Shown here piece by piece: positions 6,264 to 8,545 of a DNA stretch of 8,545 nucleotides. Under the pieces are notes generated by a model. The model did not search any database. It saw only the letters and a list, made by a program, of their open reading frames with translations, and was not told where the DNA came from. Each line of letters starts with the position of its first letter. The first letter of the stretch is position 1. Source of the stretch: Tannerellaceae bacterium (GTDB lineage Bacteria > Bacteroidota > Bacteroidia > Bacteroidales > Tannerellaceae). The translations under genes were made by a program, and so were the position numbers. Location of the stretch: positions 1-8,545 of the forward strand of contig JAITAD010000023.1 of assembly GCA_031284275.1 (NCBI GenBank), written 5' to 3'.

Positions 6264-8200
6264 ACGTTTGATTTTATGGATGGTTGATCAAGATGTCCTT
6301 CCCTGCAAAGGTAGTCTTCTTCCATGAAAGCGATGAGGGCGCGATTGACCATTCGTGTTCCTCCGGGCGTGGGATAGTTACCGGAAAAGTACCAGTCGCC
6401 GGGATGATTAGGACAGGCAGCACGCAAGCCGTCAATGGTTTGGTAGACAATTTCGATTTTTGCCTGAATGGCCGGAGAAGTAAGCATCTCTGCCATTTTG
6501 GCGGATATTTCCGTGTCGGTAAAGGGGATGTAGATATCTTGCACATAGTTGTGCAGCGGAGTATTTTGCAAACCGTCGATTATCCGCTTTTCTTGCTCCT
6601 TAGCCTGTTCGTAAGCTTGTTGGAGGATGGCGATTGTTCCGCGATCTTCCAACAAGGCGACGGCAGCTTTGAAGGCAATGAACTCGTTCATGCGGGACAT
6701 ATCAATGCCGTAATAGTCGGGATAGCGAACTTGAGGGGAGGAAGAAACGATGACGATTTTCTTCGGGCGGAGCCGGTTCAACATGTGAATGATACTCTGG
6801 CGGAGCGTCGTTCCACGCACGATACTGTCGTCAATCACGACGAGGTTGTCTACGAAAGGCTGCAAGCTGCCATAGGTGATATCGTAAACGTGTGCTGCCA
6901 GATCGTTACGGCTTTGTCCTTCGGCGATGAAGGTACGGAGCTTGATGTCTTTGAGGGCGACTTTCTCGGTACGGATGCGGAGAGAGAGGATTTGTTCCAA
7001 TTCTTCCTCTTGGAGCAGGTGGCTACGGTCGGCTATCCAATCCTTTTTGAGTTTGTTGAGGTAGTTGTCCAATCCCTCCAACATGCCATAGTAAGCGACC
7101 TCCGCTGTGTTAGGGATGAAAGAAAAGACAGTGTGCCGAAGGTCATAATCGACAGTACGCAGAATAGGCTGAACGAGGTTGCTTCCGAGTCGTTTCCTTT
7201 CTTTGTATATGTCTACGTCGCTACCGCGCGAGAAGTAGATACGTTCGAATGAACAGGCGCTGTTGGTTCCCGGCGGGACAATTTGAGAAAGGCGTATTTC
7301 GCCCCCTTTGTTAATGAGGAGGGCTTCGCCACGCTGTAATTCAACGACCTCATTTGATTGAATGTTCATCACCGTCTGGATGACGGGGCGCTCAGAGGCA
7401 AGAACGACGATTTCTTCGTCGGCATAGTAGAAAGCAGGCCGTATTCCCCAAGGGTCGCGCACGGCAAAAGTCTCCCCGCTGCCGGTCATCCCGCCGATCA
7501 CGAATCCCCCGTCCCAGTCGGGAGCACATGCTCGGAGAACGTTGGAGAGGTCTATGCGTTGTTCGATAATATCCGTCATATCTACTCCCGTCTTTCCCTC
7601 TTCCTTACATGCCGTAAAGAGGCGCTCTACTTCACGGTCAAGACGGTGTCCCATCTGTTCGAGCATGATGTAGGTATCGGAATAGTCACGCGGATGCTGA
7701 CCGGTAGAAGTGATTTTGCGGAACACCTCATCCACGTTCGTCAGGTTAAAATTACCACAGAGCAGGAGGTTACGTGCACGCCAATTGTTACGTCTCAGGA
7801 AAGGGTGAACGTAGGAAATACCGAACATTCCCGTCGTACTGTAACGCAAATGCCCGAGGTACAATTCGCCGGCAAACGGTACTTTCGCTTTGGCAAAGGT
7901 AGGATCGTTCAGTTCCTCTTTCGAGAAGTTTTTGTAGTGTCGATGGACAGAGGAGAATATTTCTGCGATTGCCCCCGTCCCTGTTGCCCGTTCCCGAAAC
8001 ATGTACTCTTCGCCCACGTGCGGGTGCAGCTTGATGCAAGCCAACCCGGCGCCTTCCTGCCCTCGGTTGTGCTGCTTCTCCATCAACAGATAGAGTTTGT
8101 TCAGCCCGTACATCCATGTCCCATACTTACGGTGATAAAACTCTAAAGGTTTGAGCAGCCGTACAATGGCAACCCCGCACTCATGTTTCAGCTCTTCCAT
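6260..8200 (-). CDS. Large PurF-like amidophosphoribosyltransferase / class II glutamine amidotransferase
   Basis: 646 residues, well above the roughly 470-510 of ordinary PurF. The N-terminal Ntn glutaminase domain has Cys8 (ECGVAI) as predicted nucleophile, so about seven residues would need removal. It also has QHNRGQEGAGL (43-53), LGHLRYSTTG (115-124), GNFNLTN (149-155) and YSDTY (173-177). The C-terminal part carries the PRPP loop VVIDDSIVRGTTL (454-466). The family makes phosphoribosylamine from PRPP and glutamine, the first step of purine synthesis. Of the four Fe-S cysteines of the B. subtilis enzyme, only one seems kept (Cys316 in ACSFERIYFSR). The others align with Asp495 (YPDYYGID), Gly601 and Tyr604 (GDWYFSGNYP), so no cluster is predicted. 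Extra sequence lies at about 80-110, 380-450 and 530-590. It resembles a long Bacteroidota paralogue generally annotated as amidophosphoribosyltransferase; whether it is the housekeeping PurF is not clear. The start ATG at 8200 follows a GGTCGGAG stretch. Confidence 0.87.
   Translation of the reverse strand: MEELKHECGVAIVRLLKPLEFYHRKYGTWMYGLNKLYLLMEKQHNRGQEGAGLACIKLHPHVGEEYMFRERATGTGAIAEIFSSVHRHYKNFSKEELNDPTFAKAKVPFAGELYLGHLRYSTTGMFGISYVHPFLRRNNWRARNLLLCGNFNLTNVDEVFRKITSTGQHPRDYSDTYIMLEQMGHRLDREVERLFTACKEEGKTGVDMTDIIEQRIDLSNVLRACAPDWDGGFVIGGMTGSGETFAVRDPWGIRPAFYYADEEIVVLASERPVIQTVMNIQSNEVVELQRGEALLINKGGEIRLSQIVPPGTNSACSFERIYFSRGSDVDIYKERKRLGSNLVQPILRTVDYDLRHTVFSFIPNTAEVAYYGMLEGLDNYLNKLKKDWIADRSHLLQEEELEQILSLRIRTEKVALKDIKLRTFIAEGQSRNDLAAHVYDITYGSLQPFVDNLVVIDDSIVRGTTLRQSIIHMLNRLRPKKIVIVSSSPQVRYPDYYGIDMSRMNEFIAFKAAVALLEDRGTIAILQQAYEQAKEQEKRIIDGLQNTPLHNYVQDIYIPFTDTEISAKMAEMLTSPAIQAKIEIVYQTIDGLRAACPNHPGDWYFSGNYPTPGGTRMVNRALIAFMEEDYLCREGHLDQPSIKSNV
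6306..6313 (-). promoter_or_regulatory. Possible internal -7 box for the OmpH-family gene
   Basis: Reading the minus strand, TACCTTTG at 6313-6306 fits TAnnTTTG exactly and is followed by C, like the box before proS. It lies inside the 3' end of the PurF-like gene, encoding part of DYLCREG, about 43 bases before the OmpH-family ATG. No TTTG is seen about 20 bases upstream, so this is half a promoter and may be chance from coding constraints. Confidence 0.35.
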
Positions 8201-8218
8201 CTCCGACCATTAATGAAA

Positions 8219-8256
8219 CCCCGAAAGTAGTCTTATTAATGTATGCCCGTTCGGGG
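8219..8256. repeat. Inverted repeat in the divergent intergenic region
   Basis: CCCCGAA at 8219-8225 and TTCGGGG at 8250-8256 are perfect 7-bp complements separated by 24 bases. A direct repeat ATTAATG (8209-8215 and 8235-8241) overlaps the same stretch, its first copy inside the palindrome CATTAATG (8208-8215). The left inverted arm overlaps the proposed -7 box of the PurF-like gene. It could be an operator or an mRNA leader element; nothing in the window identifies a regulator. Confidence 0.35.
8222..8229 (-). promoter_or_regulatory. Weak -7 box for the PurF-like gene
   Basis: On the minus strand TACTTTCG (8229-8222) matches five of the six fixed positions of TAnnTTTG and lies about 21 bases before the ATG at 8200. 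No TTTG is present about 20 bases further upstream. It is the best candidate in the 127-base divergent region but remains weak. Confidence 0.3.
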
Positions 8257-8273
8257 ACAGGACTTCTTTTTTG

Positions 8274-8305
8274 TTTCCAACGGTTTGTATAAATAACTAC
8301 CTTTG
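8274..8305 (+). promoter_or_regulatory. Bacteroidota-type promoter for mutA
   Basis: TACCTTTG at 8298-8305 is an exact -7 box. TTTC at 8274-8277, 20 bases upstream, is a one-mismatch -33 box. The -7 box ends 22 bases before the mutA ATG, giving a short leader of about 15-20 bases. This and the minus-strand signals make 8201-8327 a divergent promoter region. Confidence 0.6.
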
Positions 8306-8327
8306 GCGGTCGTTTTTAGGTAACATT

Positions 8328-8545
8328 ATGACAGAGGACGAACAGCGAGAAAGGCTTTTTTCCGAGTTCTCTCCCGTTTCTACGGCGGAGTGGATGGAGA
8401 AGATAACGGCAGACCTGAAGGGCGCACCGTTTGAAAAGAAATTAGTCTGGAGGACGAACGAGGGCTTCAACGTCAACCCTTTTTACCGCCGAGAAGACGT
8501 TAAGGACATGAAGACCGCCGCCTCTTTGCCGGGCGAGTTTCCTTT
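8328..8545 (+). CDS. mutA: Methylmalonyl-CoA mutase small subunit, N-terminal part only
   Basis: An ATG at 8328 opens a frame that runs off the right edge after 72 codons. It begins MTEDEQRERLFSEFSPVST, then EWMEKITADLKGAPFEKKLVW, TNEGFNVNPFYR and SLPGEFP. The order ending in a Trp-Thr-x-Glu-Gly-Phe region, a P(F/Y)Y stretch and PGEFP is the conserved N-terminus of methylmalonyl-CoA mutase subunits. The SEF and DLKGA openings fit the small (beta) subunit of the two-subunit bacterial enzyme. Together with the B12-binding large subunit it interconverts succinyl-CoA and methylmalonyl-CoA on the way to propionate in the cytoplasm. The large-subunit gene (mutB) would be expected just beyond the window. 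The small subunit normally does not bind B12 itself, but the part that would show this is outside the window. Confidence 0.85.
   Translation, partial: MTEDEQRERLFSEFSPVSTAEWMEKITADLKGAPFEKKLVWRTNEGFNVNPFYRREDVKDMKTAASLPGEFP

Noticed and set aside
6284..7252. Long plus-strand open frame (322 codons) opposite the PurF-like gene, with another at 7358-8146
   Set aside because: Both are shadows of the minus-strand gene, which carries the Ntn and PRPP motifs. No promoter box or family signature was seen for either plus-strand frame.

Overview
The window looks like an ordinary chromosomal stretch of a Bacteroidota bacterium, most likely order Bacteroidales. Three things point there. The starts of several transcription units carry the Bacteroidota sigma-factor -7 box (TAnnTTTG) with little or no Shine-Dalgarno sequence. 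The glutamate synthase small subunit, the long PurF-like amidotransferase and the OmpH-type chaperone have the character of Bacteroidales versions. A methylmalonyl-CoA mutase small subunit (succinate-propionate route) is also present. No mobile element, tRNA, rRNA, CRISPR array or phage gene was seen, and base composition and codon use look uniform.

Left to right, plus strand: the C-terminal end of a family 2 glycosyltransferase (1-317); a promoter at 327-358; then a tight run of proS (393-1874), hisD (1882-3156) and hisC (3168-4220), with gaps of 7 and 11 bases. A second -7 box at 4240-4247 precedes gltD (4278-5711). gltD meets the minus-strand genes tail to tail with only 12 bases between stop codons. 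A composite inverted repeat (5690-5751) is centred on that junction.

Minus strand: a long PurF-like glutamine amidotransferase/phosphoribosyltransferase (8200 down to 6260) is followed by an OmpH/Skp-like periplasmic chaperone (6263 down to 5724). The two share a four-base ATGA stop/start overlap. A divergent intergenic region (8201-8327) holds promoter signals for the PurF-like gene and for a plus-strand methylmalonyl-CoA mutase small subunit gene (mutA, 8328 to the window edge).

The proteins cover prolyl-tRNA charging, two late histidine-biosynthesis steps, ammonia assimilation (GltD), PRPP/glutamine chemistry (PurF-like), outer-membrane protein chaperoning and propionate metabolism. I do not see an undescribed multi-gene system. 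The points most worth checking are: the symmetric inverted repeat joining the ends of gltD and the OmpH gene; the PurF-like protein with lost Fe-S ligands and its coupling to an envelope chaperone; hisD-hisC placed behind proS without hisG or hisB; and gltD without gltB. Gene identities rest on motif and family recognition from memory, not on database searches.
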